A stretch of DNA of 64,000 bases from Guyparkeria halophila (lineage in GTDB: Bacteria; Pseudomonadota; Gammaproteobacteria; Halothiobacillales; Halothiobacillaceae): assembly GCF_034479635.1 (NCBI RefSeq), contig NZ_CP140153.1, positions 1,495,501 through 1,559,500 of the forward strand. The letters are read 5' to 3'. How positions within the stretch are numbered: the first letter of the stretch is position 1; each line of letters starts with the position of its first letter. The position numbers and the translations under genes were made by a program. The notes under the pieces were generated by a model that saw only the letters and a list, made by a program, of their open reading frames with translations, was not told the origin of the DNA and ran no database searches. Positions 29,768 to 38,929 of this stretch are shown here, one piece after another.

Positions 29768-31222
29768 GTGTCGCTGTCTGTGCTGTTTGCGACGAGTGAA
29801 GCCTATCCCCTGATCAAGACCGGGGGGCTCGCCGACGTCTCCGGGGCGTTGCCCGCCGCGCTGACCGAGTTGGGCGTCGACGTGCGCCTGGTTCTGCCGC
29901 GCTACGGCGACCTGGCCCTGCGCGAGGACCAGACCACCGAGCATCTCGCACGTCTTGACGTGCTCGGTCAGCCGGTCGACATCCTGCACACCGTCATGCC
30001 CGACAGCGGCGTGCGCGTCTACCTGGTGGACCACCCCACCTTCTCCGCCCGCCAGGGAAATCCCTACATGGGGCCGGACGGCAACTCCTGGCACGACAAC
30101 CCGGACCGGTTTGCCCTGTTCGCCCGCGCGGCGGTCGCCGTCGCCACCGGCGAGGTCGATCCCGACTGGCACCCGGACGTGGTGCACGCCAACGACTGGC
30201 AGACGGGCCTGATCCCGGCCCTGCTCCACGAGGCCGAAAAGCCGCAGACCGTCTTCACCCTGCACAACCTCGCCTACCAGGGCGTGTTCGACCGTTCGAC
30301 CTTCGAACGCCTCGGGCTGCCCTGGAGCCTGTGGCGACCCGACGGAGTCGAGTTCTGGGGCAACATGTCCTTCATCAAGGGCGGCATCGTGTTCGCCGAC
30401 CGCATCACCACGGTAAGCCCCAACTACGCCCGGGAAATCCAGACGGCGGAATTCGGTTACGGCCTGGATGGCCTGCTGCGCCATCGCAGTGATGCGTTGG
30501 TCGGCATCCTCAACGGCATCGGGTCGGACTGGGATCCGGAGATCGACCCGGCCCTGGTCACGCCTTACTCCCACGACAATCTCGACGGCAAGGCGACCAA
30601 CAAGGCCGCCCTTCAGAAAGAGCTCGGTCTGCCGATACGGGATGACGTGCCCCTGATCGTGCACGTCGGTCGGCTGGTGGAACAGAAAGGGATCGACCTG
30701 GTCATCCAGGCCCTGTCCATGCTGGGTCAGCGCGACGTGCAGTTTGCCTGCCTCGGCAGCGGCGAGCGCCGCTTCGAACAGGCGCTGCGGGCACGCGCCG
30801 AGGCCGATCCCGAACGTATCGCCGTGCGCATCGGCTACGACGAGGGACTGGCCCACCGACTGGAGGGGGGTGGCGATGCGTTCATCATGCCGAGTCGTTT
30901 CGAGCCCTGCGGGCTCAACCAGCTCTACAGCCTCAAGTACGGCACCGTGCCGATCGTCCACAGCGTCGGTGGCCTGGCCGACACGGTCACCCCGGTCACC
31001 CCGGCCACCCTGCGTGACGCCACCGCCACCGGCATCGTGATGAGCCACGTCGACGTCACCTCGATCCTCTGGTCGATCGACGAATTCGCCGCGTTGTTCA
31101 AACGACCCGACGACCTGATGCAGGTACGCCAGCAGGCCATGGCCCAGGAGTACGACTGGGGCGCGAGCGCCCGCTCGTATCTCGAGCTCTATCAAGCGAT
31201 ATCGAACGCTGAAACGAAATGA
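29768..31222 (+). CDS. glgA: Glycogen synthase (GT5)
   Basis: 484 residues (E. coli 477). The ADP-glucose binding loop KTGGLADVSGALP is near residue 19. Also visible are HANDWQTGLIP, FTLHNLAYQG, the second-domain GRLVEQKGIDL, and the C-terminal PSRFEPCGLNQLYSLKYGTVPIV, in which the E-X7-E retaining-GT signature occurs. Translation starts at GTG behind AAGGAGATACCGAC. It elongates alpha-1,4 glucan from ADP-glucose. The stop codon overlaps the ATG of the following DUF1631 gene by 4 bases, so synthesis of the two proteins is probably coupled. Confidence 0.97.
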   Translation: MSLSVLFATSEAYPLIKTGGLADVSGALPAALTELGVDVRLVLPRYGDLALREDQTTEHLARLDVLGQPVDILHTVMPDSGVRVYLVDHPTFSARQGNPYMGPDGNSWHDNPDRFALFARAAVAVATGEVDPDWHPDVVHANDWQTGLIPALLHEAEKPQTVFTLHNLAYQGVFDRSTFERLGLPWSLWRPDGVEFWGNMSFIKGGIVFADRITTVSPNYAREIQTAEFGYGLDGLLRHRSDALVGILNGIGSDWDPEIDPALVTPYSHDNLDGKATNKAALQKELGLPIRDDVPLIVHVGRLVEQKGIDLVIQALSMLGQRDVQFACLGSGERRFEQALRARAEADPERIAVRIGYDEGLAHRLEGGGDAFIMPSRFEPCGLNQLYSLKYGTVPIVHSVGGLADTVTPVTPATLRDATATGIVMSHVDVTSILWSIDEFAALFKRPDDLMQVRQQAMAQEYDWGASARSYLELYQAISNAETK

Positions 31223-33420
31223 TGAATCGATTCCAGACCAGCCCTGCCCAGGTCCGCAACGAATTGGCCCGCCTGATGGGGGCCGCGTTGCACGAGGGCG
31301 TCAAGCGGCTGTTCGCCCAGGTCGAGCGGCGACTGTTCGACCAGGCCTCGACCGAGACCGACAACGATCGGCGGGCCGAGGCGTTTGAGGCCATCGCCCA
31401 GTCTCGCAGCGAGCAGGAGGACTTCTACCGCGCCTTTGCCCAGACCCTGCTGGAGCCGGCGGCCGACTGGCAGCAAACCGAATGGCATCAACTGATCGGC
31501 GATCGCACCCGCGCACTGGCGTTTGAAGACAAGCTCGCCGAGGCCGGCCAGCGCTGCGGCATCGAACACACCCAATTCGAGGCCCGCATCGGTCAGCTGC
31601 ACGGCGATGACCCGGAGAACGTCCCCGCCGGCCTGTTCACGCTCGAATCGATCAGCCGAGCGTTTCTCGCCCGGACCCGCGACTTGCCGGCCGCTGTACG
31701 GCACCGACTGATCGCCCACTGGGCCGACCAGGTGCTGTTCCGGCTCACCCCGATCTACTCGGTACTCAATGATTACCTGATCCAGGTCGGCGTCCTGCCC
31801 GGCATCAAGCGACTGCGCGACCCGCTGGCCGACGCGGTCCCGCTCGGCGCGCCGCCGACCGCCCAACCGACCGTGCCCGATGTGCCGCAACACGCCGGTC
31901 CCTCGCCCGACGCACTGGCCGATCGGTTGGTACCGCTGGTGCGCGCCAGCATTGACGGCGACGACCAGTACCAGTTCCGCTTCGAGCGCGACCAGGACTG
32001 GCGTGCCGAGGATTTCGCCGCGTTCATTCAGGATCGCCTTGAGCCCACCCTGCCGGCCGCCAACTGGCCGACCCGCAGTCGGGAAGTGATTCGTCTGGTC
32101 GGCATGACCTTGAGCGACGTGCTCAACGACGGGCTGATCGATCCGCGTCATCGCCGCCAGATCGCCACGCTGCAACTGGCGGTATTGCTGCTCGCATCGA
32201 GAGATCGGCACTTTCTCTCCGACGCCGATCATCCGCTGCGCCGCATCCTCAACCTGCTCGCCCTGATCGGCTCGGACCCGGATCTCAAGCCGGATATCGA
32301 GTCGACCGCGTCCATCCTCGGCCCCATCCAGCAGGCCGTGCTGGACAACCCCGCCGAGCTTGACGCCCTCGCCGAGCGCCTGCGTGACATCTCGCGCGGC
32401 AAGCCGGTCGAATCGCCGGAGCCGGCCGTCACCCCAGCGCACGAGCGCCTGGCCCAGATCGAGGAACGCTGCCGTCTCCGTGTCAGCAAGATCCTCGCCG
32501 GTCATGTCAACGACACGCCGGTGCGCGCGCCCACCAGCGCCCTGCTCGACGAGGTATTCCAGCCGTTCATGGTCCGCACCATGATCAACCAGGGTCGGCA
32601 AAGCGCCCCCTGGGCCGGGATCATCGGTCTGCTCCAGGATGCCCTGACCCTGCAGCTCGATCCCACGCTGGGCCCGGACGACGTCAAGGCATTCGCCCGC
32701 GAGGCCTCGCGGGTATTCAACGACACGACCAGCGACGGCCTGCTCGGCGAAGAACAGCAGGCCCTGGATGCCTTCATCGAGTATCTCGACCACCAGAGCC
32801 GCGACAGCCTGGACCTGCCCGAGCCGCCTCGGTCGACACCGGTGGCTGCCGAACAACCACCGACGAGCGCCAACGACGACAAGCCGGCGGCCCAGTCCGA
32901 GCCGGTCGATACCCTGACGATTCCCTCGCCGGTTGCCGAGACGGACACGGCATCGGCCCACCCGAGCACCGACGGCACCCGGGATGACAGCGCGGATAAC
33001 ACCACGGACCACGTGCGCGTCGCGCCGGATGCGCCGGATGCGCCAGATGCGCCGGAAGACGCGGGCACCAGCGAGCCGGCAGCCACCGCGAGCCACATCC
33101 CCACCGACGGGCTGCTGCTCGCCTCGCTCGCCGTCGTTCAGACGTTTTTCGATCAGCAGAGCGCGAGCGAGGAATGGTTCGAGGTATACACCGGGCCCGG
33201 ACGTGCCCTGCGTCGCCTGAAGATCCGGGATCTCGACACCGACAACGGCGTGATCAACTTCGCCAACCGCACCGGGCAGGCGAAGCTTAGCCTTCCGGTC
33301 GGGCAGGTACTCGATGACCTGTTCGCCGATCGCACACGGCTGGTGTTCGGCAACCCGCGGTTCGCCCGCTCGCTTGTCGAACTGCGCGGCCAACTGGAGG
33401 AGCATCGCGATGAACATTGA
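31219..33420 (+). CDS. DUF1631 family protein
   Basis: 733 residues of largely helical, charged sequence. It fits the DUF1631 family, long cytoplasmic proteins of gammaproteobacteria often adjacent to PilZ genes. The body (1-530) contains FRLTPIYSVLNDYLIQVGVLPGIK and VIRLVGMTLSDVLNDGLIDP. A low-complexity acidic/proline-rich linker (about 535-625) includes the tripeptide APD repeated. A compact C-terminal domain (about 630-733: GLLLASLAVVQTFFDQQSASEEWFEVYTG...) may be a PilZ-like or receiver-interacting fold. Two adjacent ATGs could serve as start (31219, 31222). It overlaps glgA by 4 bases and the PilZ gene by 11 bases, placing all three in one operon. The function is unknown. Confidence 0.75.
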   Translation: MMNRFQTSPAQVRNELARLMGAALHEGVKRLFAQVERRLFDQASTETDNDRRAEAFEAIAQSRSEQEDFYRAFAQTLLEPAADWQQTEWHQLIGDRTRALAFEDKLAEAGQRCGIEHTQFEARIGQLHGDDPENVPAGLFTLESISRAFLARTRDLPAAVRHRLIAHWADQVLFRLTPIYSVLNDYLIQVGVLPGIKRLRDPLADAVPLGAPPTAQPTVPDVPQHAGPSPDALADRLVPLVRASIDGDDQYQFRFERDQDWRAEDFAAFIQDRLEPTLPAANWPTRSREVIRLVGMTLSDVLNDGLIDPRHRRQIATLQLAVLLLASRDRHFLSDADHPLRRILNLLALIGSDPDLKPDIESTASILGPIQQAVLDNPAELDALAERLRDISRGKPVESPEPAVTPAHERLAQIEERCRLRVSKILAGHVNDTPVRAPTSALLDEVFQPFMVRTMINQGRQSAPWAGIIGLLQDALTLQLDPTLGPDDVKAFAREASRVFNDTTSDGLLGEEQQALDAFIEYLDHQSRDSLDLPEPPRSTPVAAEQPPTSANDDKPAAQSEPVDTLTIPSPVAETDTASAHPSTDGTRDDSADNTTDHVRVAPDAPDAPDAPEDAGTSEPAATASHIPTDGLLLASLAVVQTFFDQQSASEEWFEVYTGPGRALRRLKIRDLDTDNGVINFANRTGQAKLSLPVGQVLDDLFADRTRLVFGNPRFARSLVELRGQLEEHRDEH
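33022..33057 (+). repeat. Four tandem 9-base units inside the DUF1631 gene
   Basis: GCGCCGGAT is repeated at 33022, 33031, 33040 (GCGCCAGAT) and 33049 (GCGCCGGAA), encoding Ala-Pro-Asp units in the linker. Each unit is three codons, so gain or loss would change linker length without a frameshift. Confidence 0.85.
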
Positions 33421-33805
33421 ACGCGCGACCCGCCCCAGCGACGAAGAGCGCCACCGCGACCGCCGCGATTTCACGCGTCTCGACAAGACCGGCACCGGCC
33501 TGCTGCGCCTGGCCGGCGAATCCCACCCCGTGGGCAGCGGACACATCATCGACATCAGCGCCAACGGCCTGAATCTGTGCTGCGACGCCGGCTGGGCCGA
33601 CCGGGTAACCCCCGGCATGTCCGTCGAGGTGGTCGCGCGCCTGGAGGAAAACACCGAGCCGTTCTACCTGCTTGGCGAGGTGATCTGGTTTCGCCCCCTC
33701 GGCAATGGTGAATGCCAGATCGGCATCGAGCTGCCATTGCCCGGAGTAAAACCCGACCTGCCGCGCAACGACAACCGCGACTGGCGGGCCCTCTTTCTGG
33801 CCTGA
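33410..33805 (+). CDS. PilZ-domain protein
   Basis: 131 residues. The PilZ c-di-GMP signature is present in the expected order: RRDFTRL near residue 19-25 (RxxxR-like, with RDRRDFTR), then IIDISANGLNLCC (D/NxSxxG) near 46, and a WFRPLGNGECQIGIEL closing strand. The first motif reads RDRRDFTRLD, a good but not perfect fit to RxxxR. PilZ proteins bind c-di-GMP and control motility, polysaccharide or pilus functions. The ATG at 33410 has GGAGGAG upstream and lies inside the end of the DUF1631 gene (11-base overlap). It is the last gene of the glgB-glgA-DUF1631-PilZ run, linking carbon storage with second-messenger sensing (inference). Confidence 0.85.
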   Translation: MNIERATRPSDEERHRDRRDFTRLDKTGTGLLRLAGESHPVGSGHIIDISANGLNLCCDAGWADRVTPGMSVEVVARLEENTEPFYLLGEVIWFRPLGNGECQIGIELPLPGVKPDLPRNDNRDWRALFLA

Positions 33806-34039
33806 GAACGGCCAGGCGATCTGAACGGCCTGCCTGATTCGCGGTCAGCCGGGCCCCGCGACACCCCCTCGGCCGGCACCCAGGCGATCAGCCCACCGTC
33901 CGCCCCCAGAGCCTGCCGTGGTTGTCGACAGGCTGTTGTACAATTCACGCCCTCAGCACGCGCCGCCCTGCGACCGCCTTGCGCGCCCCGTGCCTGCCAC
34001 CCGACACACACCGACCCAGGCGACACGCCCGACCGACCT

Positions 34040-37000
34040 ATGCGAATTATTACCGGCAACGCCGCTCGATCCCCGTTTCGACTCGCCAAGCTCCAGCAGC
34101 GACTGGCCGCCATACATCCCGGGATCGAGGCCGTGCACGCCCGGTTCGTGCACCTGGTCGATACCCACGACGGCGGGCAGATCGACGAGGCCCGCCTCGA
34201 GGAGCTCCTCGACTACGGCGAGCCGGTGGAAGACTGGTCGGACGTCTGGCCGCGCATCGTCGTCGCGCCCCGGACCGGCACCATCTCGCCGTGGTCGAGC
34301 AAGGCCACCGACATTGCCCGCATCTGCGGTCTCGACCGCATCGATCGCATCGAACGCGGCATCGAGTTCGCCGTGTCCGGGCACTCGATCAACGCCGATG
34401 ACTTCGACTGGCGCCCGGCACTGCTCGAGGTGCTGCACGACCGCATGACCGAGTCGGTCTACACCGACGAGGCCTCGCTCGAGGCCCTGTTCACCCACGC
34501 GCAACCCGCGCCGCTGTCACGCATCGCCCTTGGCGATGACGCCCAGGGGGCGATCGCCACGGCCAACCAGCGCATGGGGCTGGCCCTGAGCGATGACGAG
34601 GTGGAATATCTCGCCAGCGCCTACGCCCGACTCGAGCGCGATCCGACCGACGTTGAACTGATGATGTTCGCGCAGGCCAACTCCGAGCACTGCCGCCACA
34701 AGATCTTCAACGCCGACTGGACCATCGACGGCGAGGAGCGCGACCTGTCGCTGTTCGCGATGATCCGCAACACCCACCAGCGCCATCCCGACGGCACGCT
34801 GTCGGCCTACAAGGACAACGCCGCGGTGCTCCAGGGCCAGGACGGCACGCGCTTTGCGGTCAATCCCGTCACCGGCAACTACGAGACGGTCGACGAACGC
34901 ATCGACTTTCTCGCCAAGGTCGAGACGCACAACCACCCCACCGCCATCTCGCCCGACCCGGGTGCGGCCACCGGCGCCGGCGGCGAGATCCGCGACGAGG
35001 GCGCCACCGGTCGTGGCGGCAAACCCAAAGCCGGCCTGAGCGGTTTTTCGGTCTCCAATCTGCGCATCCCCGAACTGCCGCAGCCCTGGGAGGCGGCCAC
35101 CGCCGACATCGGTCGGCCGGACCGCATCGTCAGCCCGCTGGAGATCATGCTAGACGGCCCGATCGGCACGGCGGCATTCAACAACGAGTTCGGTCGCCCG
35201 GCACTCGGCGGCTATTTCCGCACGCTGGAGATGAACACCGGCGAGGACGAAGGCGCGCACCAGCGCCACGCCTGGGGTTATCACAAGCCGATCATGATCG
35301 CCGGCGGCGTCGGCGTGATCCGCCCCAACCTGATCGAAAAAGAGCCGATCGCCCCCGGCCATCTGCTGATCGTGCTGGGTGGCCCGGCCATGCAGATCGG
35401 GCTGGGCGGCGGTGCCGCCTCCTCGCAGGATTCCGGCGCCGGCCACGCCGAGCTGGATTTCGCCTCGGTGCAGCGCGCCAACCCGGAGATGGAGCGCCGT
35501 GTCCAGGAAGTCATCGACCGCTGCATCTCGCTCGGGGATACCAACCCGATCGTCTCGATCCACGACGTCGGCGCCGGCGGGCTGTCCAACGCCCTGCCCG
35601 AGCTGATCAACGATGCCGGCATGGGCGGCGACTTCGACCTGCGCCAGATCCCCAACGACGAGCCGGGCATGACGCCGCTGGCGATCTGGTGCAACGAGTC
35701 GCAGGAGCGTTACGTGCTGGCCATCCAGCCCGGCGACCTCGAGCGTTTCGCCGCCCTGTGCGACCGTGAGCGCGCGCCCTTCGCGGTGGTCGGCACGGCC
35801 ACCGCCGAACAGCACCTGCGCGTCGCCGACCCGCACTTCGGTGATAACCCGGTCGATCTGCCGATGCAGACGCTGTTCGGCCACCCGCCCAAGATGCATC
35901 GCGACGTCAAGCACCAGCCGCACAGCAGCATCGATCTCGATCTCGACGGCATCGAGGTCAACGCCGCACTCGATCGCGTACTGGCCCTGCCCGGCGTCGG
36001 TGACAAGAGCTTTTTGATCACCATCGGGGATCGCTCGGTCGGCGGCCTGGTCGCCCGCGACCAGATGGTCGGCCCGGCCCAGGTGCCCGTGGCCGACAGC
36101 GCGGTCACCTCGACCGATTTCTACCATCATCACGGCGAGGCGATGGCCATGGGCGAGCGGGCCCCGGTCGCCCTGCTTGATGCCCCGGCTTCCGCCCGGC
36201 TGGCGCTGGCCGAGGTGGTCACCAACCTGGCCGGTACCGCCATCGACGGCACCGACCGCATCAAGCTCTCGGCCAACTGGATGGCCGCCTGCGGCCATGA
36301 CGGCGAGGATGCGCGCCTGTTCGACACCGTGCGCACCGTGGGCATGGAGTTCTGCCCGGCACTGGGCATTGCCATCCCGGTGGGCAAGGACTCGCTGTCG
36401 ATGAAGACCCGCTGGCAGGACGGCAAGACCGAAAAGACGGTCACCTCGCCGGTCTCGCTGGTGGTCACCGGCTTCGCCCCGGTCAGCGACGTGCGTCGCA
36501 CCCTGACCCCGGAACTGGTCTCGGACGTCGACAACCGCCTGTTCCTGGTCGACCTGGGCCTGGGGCAGAACCGCCTGGGCGGCTCGGCACTCGCCCAGGT
36601 CTACAACGCGACCGGGTCAACCACACCGGACATCGCCCCGGCCCCGCTCAAGGCCTTCTTCGACCTGACCCAGGAGCTCAACCGCCTGGGTTATCTCACC
36701 GCCTACCACGACCGCAGCGACGGCGGCGCGATCACCACCCTGCTGGAGATGGCCTTTGCCGGCCGCTGCGGGCTGGATCTCTCCATCGACGGCCTGGGCG
36801 GCGATCCGATGGCCGGGCTGTTTGCCGAGGAGGTCGGTGCCGTCTTCCAGGTCAAGGCCGGCGATGCCGAGTTCATCCGCGAGCAATTCGAGGTCGCCGG
36901 GCTGGGCGAGGCCCTGATCGAGCTGGGCCGCGCGGTCGCCAAGCCGCAGGTCCATGTCGACTGGCGCGGCAAGACCCTGATCGAGCGCCCGCTGACCGAC

Positions 37001-37969
37001 CTCAAGGCCATCTGGTCAGCGACCTCGTTCCATCTGAGCGCCCTGCGCGACAATCCGGAAACCGCCGAGCAGGCCTATGCCGCGGCAACCGACCTGGACG
37101 ACCCGCAACTGGCCGGTGCCGGGGCGAGCTTCGATGTCAGCCAATCCGTCGCTGCCCCGATGATCGCCACGGGCACACGCCCACGGATCGCGATCCTGCG
37201 CGAACAGGGTGTGAACGGCGAGGTCGAGATGGCCGCCGCCTTCACCGCCGCCGGATTCGAGGCCGTCGACGTGCACATGGCCGACCTGATCGCCGGCCAC
37301 CACGATCTGACCGACATGAAGGGGCTGGTCGCCTGCGGTGGCTTCTCCTTCGGTGACGTGCTCGGCGCCGGTTCGGGCTGGGCCCACGCGATTCGCTACA
37401 ACGCCCGGGCCAGTGACGCCATGCAGGCGTTCTTCGAGCGCGACGACACCTTCGGTCTGGGCGTATGCAACGGCTGCCAGATGTTCTCGCAGCTGGCCGA
37501 CCTGATCCCGGGCGCGGCCCATTGGCCGCGATTCCTGCGCAATCGCTCCGAGCAGTTCGAGGCACGACTCTCGCTGGTCGAAGTGCCGCAGTCGCCCTCG
37601 ATCCTGCTGGCCGGCATGGCCGGCAGTCGCCTGCCGATTACCGTCGCCCACGGCGAGGGTCGGGTGGCCTACCGCCGTCCCGAGGATGCCGAACAGGCCT
37701 TCACCGCCCTGCGCTACGTCAACGGCCACGGCATCGCCACCGAACAGTATCCGGCCAACCCCAACGGCTCGGCCGCCGGCGAGACCGGCTTTACCACCGA
37801 GGACGGCCGTTTCACCATCATGATGCCGCACCCCGAGCGGGTCTGGCGGGCGAGCCAGTTCTCGTGGCGCCCGGACCGCTGGTCGGCCGATCAGCGCGAT
37901 CCGGACACCGATCGCGGCCCGTGGCTGCGTCTGTTCGAGAACGCCCGCGCCTGGGTCGGCGGCTCGTGA
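34040..37969 (+). CDS. purL: Phosphoribosylformylglycinamidine synthase (large, single-chain)
   Basis: 1309 residues (E. coli PurL 1295). N-terminal and linker domains are followed by the AIR-synthase-like core with FAQANSEHCRHKIFNADW, KVETHNHPTAISP and NEFGRPALGGYF. The C-terminal glutamine amidotransferase has the nucleophile in FGLGVCNGCQMFSQL and the catalytic His/Glu in the MMPHPERVWRA region. It converts FGAR, ATP and glutamine to FGAM in purine synthesis. No clear Shine-Dalgarno precedes the ATG. A TACAAT (33939-33944) with an imperfect upstream TTGTCG may be its promoter. It is followed closely by the DMT transporter gene but is otherwise isolated from pur genes. Confidence 0.97.
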   Translation: MRIITGNAARSPFRLAKLQQRLAAIHPGIEAVHARFVHLVDTHDGGQIDEARLEELLDYGEPVEDWSDVWPRIVVAPRTGTISPWSSKATDIARICGLDRIDRIERGIEFAVSGHSINADDFDWRPALLEVLHDRMTESVYTDEASLEALFTHAQPAPLSRIALGDDAQGAIATANQRMGLALSDDEVEYLASAYARLERDPTDVELMMFAQANSEHCRHKIFNADWTIDGEERDLSLFAMIRNTHQRHPDGTLSAYKDNAAVLQGQDGTRFAVNPVTGNYETVDERIDFLAKVETHNHPTAISPDPGAATGAGGEIRDEGATGRGGKPKAGLSGFSVSNLRIPELPQPWEAATADIGRPDRIVSPLEIMLDGPIGTAAFNNEFGRPALGGYFRTLEMNTGEDEGAHQRHAWGYHKPIMIAGGVGVIRPNLIEKEPIAPGHLLIVLGGPAMQIGLGGGAASSQDSGAGHAELDFASVQRANPEMERRVQEVIDRCISLGDTNPIVSIHDVGAGGLSNALPELINDAGMGGDFDLRQIPNDEPGMTPLAIWCNESQERYVLAIQPGDLERFAALCDRERAPFAVVGTATAEQHLRVADPHFGDNPVDLPMQTLFGHPPKMHRDVKHQPHSSIDLDLDGIEVNAALDRVLALPGVGDKSFLITIGDRSVGGLVARDQMVGPAQVPVADSAVTSTDFYHHHGEAMAMGERAPVALLDAPASARLALAEVVTNLAGTAIDGTDRIKLSANWMAACGHDGEDARLFDTVRTVGMEFCPALGIAIPVGKDSLSMKTRWQDGKTEKTVTSPVSLVVTGFAPVSDVRRTLTPELVSDVDNRLFLVDLGLGQNRLGGSALAQVYNATGSTTPDIAPAPLKAFFDLTQELNRLGYLTAYHDRSDGGAITTLLEMAFAGRCGLDLSIDGLGGDPMAGLFAEEVGAVFQVKAGDAEFIREQFEVAGLGEALIELGRAVAKPQVHVDWRGKTLIERPLTDLKAIWSATSFHLSALRDNPETAEQAYAAATDLDDPQLAGAGASFDVSQSVAAPMIATGTRPRIAILREQGVNGEVEMAAAFTAAGFEAVDVHMADLIAGHHDLTDMKGLVACGGFSFGDVLGAGSGWAHAIRYNARASDAMQAFFERDDTFGLGVCNGCQMFSQLADLIPGAAHWPRFLRNRSEQFEARLSLVEVPQSPSILLAGMAGSRLPITVAHGEGRVAYRRPEDAEQAFTALRYVNGHGIATEQYPANPNGSAAGETGFTTEDGRFTIMMPHPERVWRASQFSWRPDRWSADQRDPDTDRGPWLRLFENARAWVGGS

Positions 37970-38020
37970 CGCCCGACATGCAACCCCACCGCCTGCCGCG
38001 CGCCTGACGTGTCGCCCGCG

Positions 38021-38929
38021 ATGACAGCGGGCGCGCGCATCCCGCCCACGCTCATCCTGATGTCGGGCTCCACCCTGTGGGGCCTGACCTGGATCTGGCT
38101 GAAATACGCCCACGCGCTGGGCATCGGCCCGATCCTGCTCACCGTGATCGCCTACGCGGCGCAATGGTTGATCATCCTGCCGTTTGCCTGGCGTGCCTGG
38201 CACGACCCGGCACGCCCACCGATCACCCGGCTGAACTGGGAATGGCTCGCCCTGTTGGCCTTCGCCGCCGGCGTATCGGGCACGGGTTTCACCATGGCGA
38301 TGGTCTACGGCGACGTCGTCCGCTCGATGATGCTGTTCTTCCTGATCCCTGCCTGGGGCGTGCTCTTCGGCCGTTTTTTCCTCAAGGAGCCGCTGACACC
38401 CGCCCGCGTCCTCGCGGTCATCAGCGCCCTGGGCGGGGCGTTTTTGATTCTCGGCCCGGACTTTGGTGACGGCTTGCGTGCCGCGGACCTGTTCGCGCTG
38501 GTCGCCGGCTTTAGCCTGGCCGCGGCCAACACCCTGTTCCGGTTTCTCCACGAGCAGCCCATCCCGATCAAGCTCAGCCTGATGCAGGGCTCCACGGTGG
38601 CACTCGGCCTGATCGCCTGGTCCCTGTCCACCGAATTCGGCGTGGCACCGACGCTCTCGGCGGTCGGCAGCAGCGCGCTCTACGGGGCGACCATGCTGCT
38701 GGCCGCCGTGCTGGCCACGCAATACGCCGTCGAACGCCTGCCCGCCTCGCGCACCGCCATCCTGATGACCCTGGAGCTCTTGGTGGCCGTCGCCTCGGCG
38801 ACCTGGCTGGGGGATCGCATCCACGGGGCCCACGTCTGGACCGGGGGGGCATTGATCCTCGCCGCCGCCCTGCTCGAGGCGGCAACCGCCCGTCACCACC
38901 GCCCACCGGTCGCGCCATGCAAGGGCTGA
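38021..38929 (+). CDS. EamA/DMT-family transporter
   Basis: About 302 residues with ten predicted transmembrane helices, arranged as two EamA repeats. The first repeat opens with LILMSGSTLWGLTWIWLKYA and contains FAAGVSGTGFTMAMVYGDVVRSMMLFFLIPAWGVLFGRFFL; the second contains AVLATQYAVERLPASRTAILMTLELLVAVASATW. DMT proteins export small metabolites or amino acids across the inner membrane; the substrate is unknown. The start is unclear: ATG at 38021 was chosen, GTG at 38009 is possible, and neither has a good ribosome-binding site. The 3' end overlaps rep by 13 bases. Confidence 0.85.
   Translation: MTAGARIPPTLILMSGSTLWGLTWIWLKYAHALGIGPILLTVIAYAAQWLIILPFAWRAWHDPARPPITRLNWEWLALLAFAAGVSGTGFTMAMVYGDVVRSMMLFFLIPAWGVLFGRFFLKEPLTPARVLAVISALGGAFLILGPDFGDGLRAADLFALVAGFSLAAANTLFRFLHEQPIPIKLSLMQGSTVALGLIAWSLSTEFGVAPTLSAVGSSALYGATMLLAAVLATQYAVERLPASRTAILMTLELLVAVASATWLGDRIHGAHVWTGGALILAAALLEAATARHHRPPVAPCKG

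Noticed and set aside
33916-33944. Full sigma-70 promoter for purL
   Set aside because: TACAAT is good, but the best upstream hexamer (TTGTCG) is only 11 bases away, so the pair is not credible as a unit. It is mentioned only as a possible -10.
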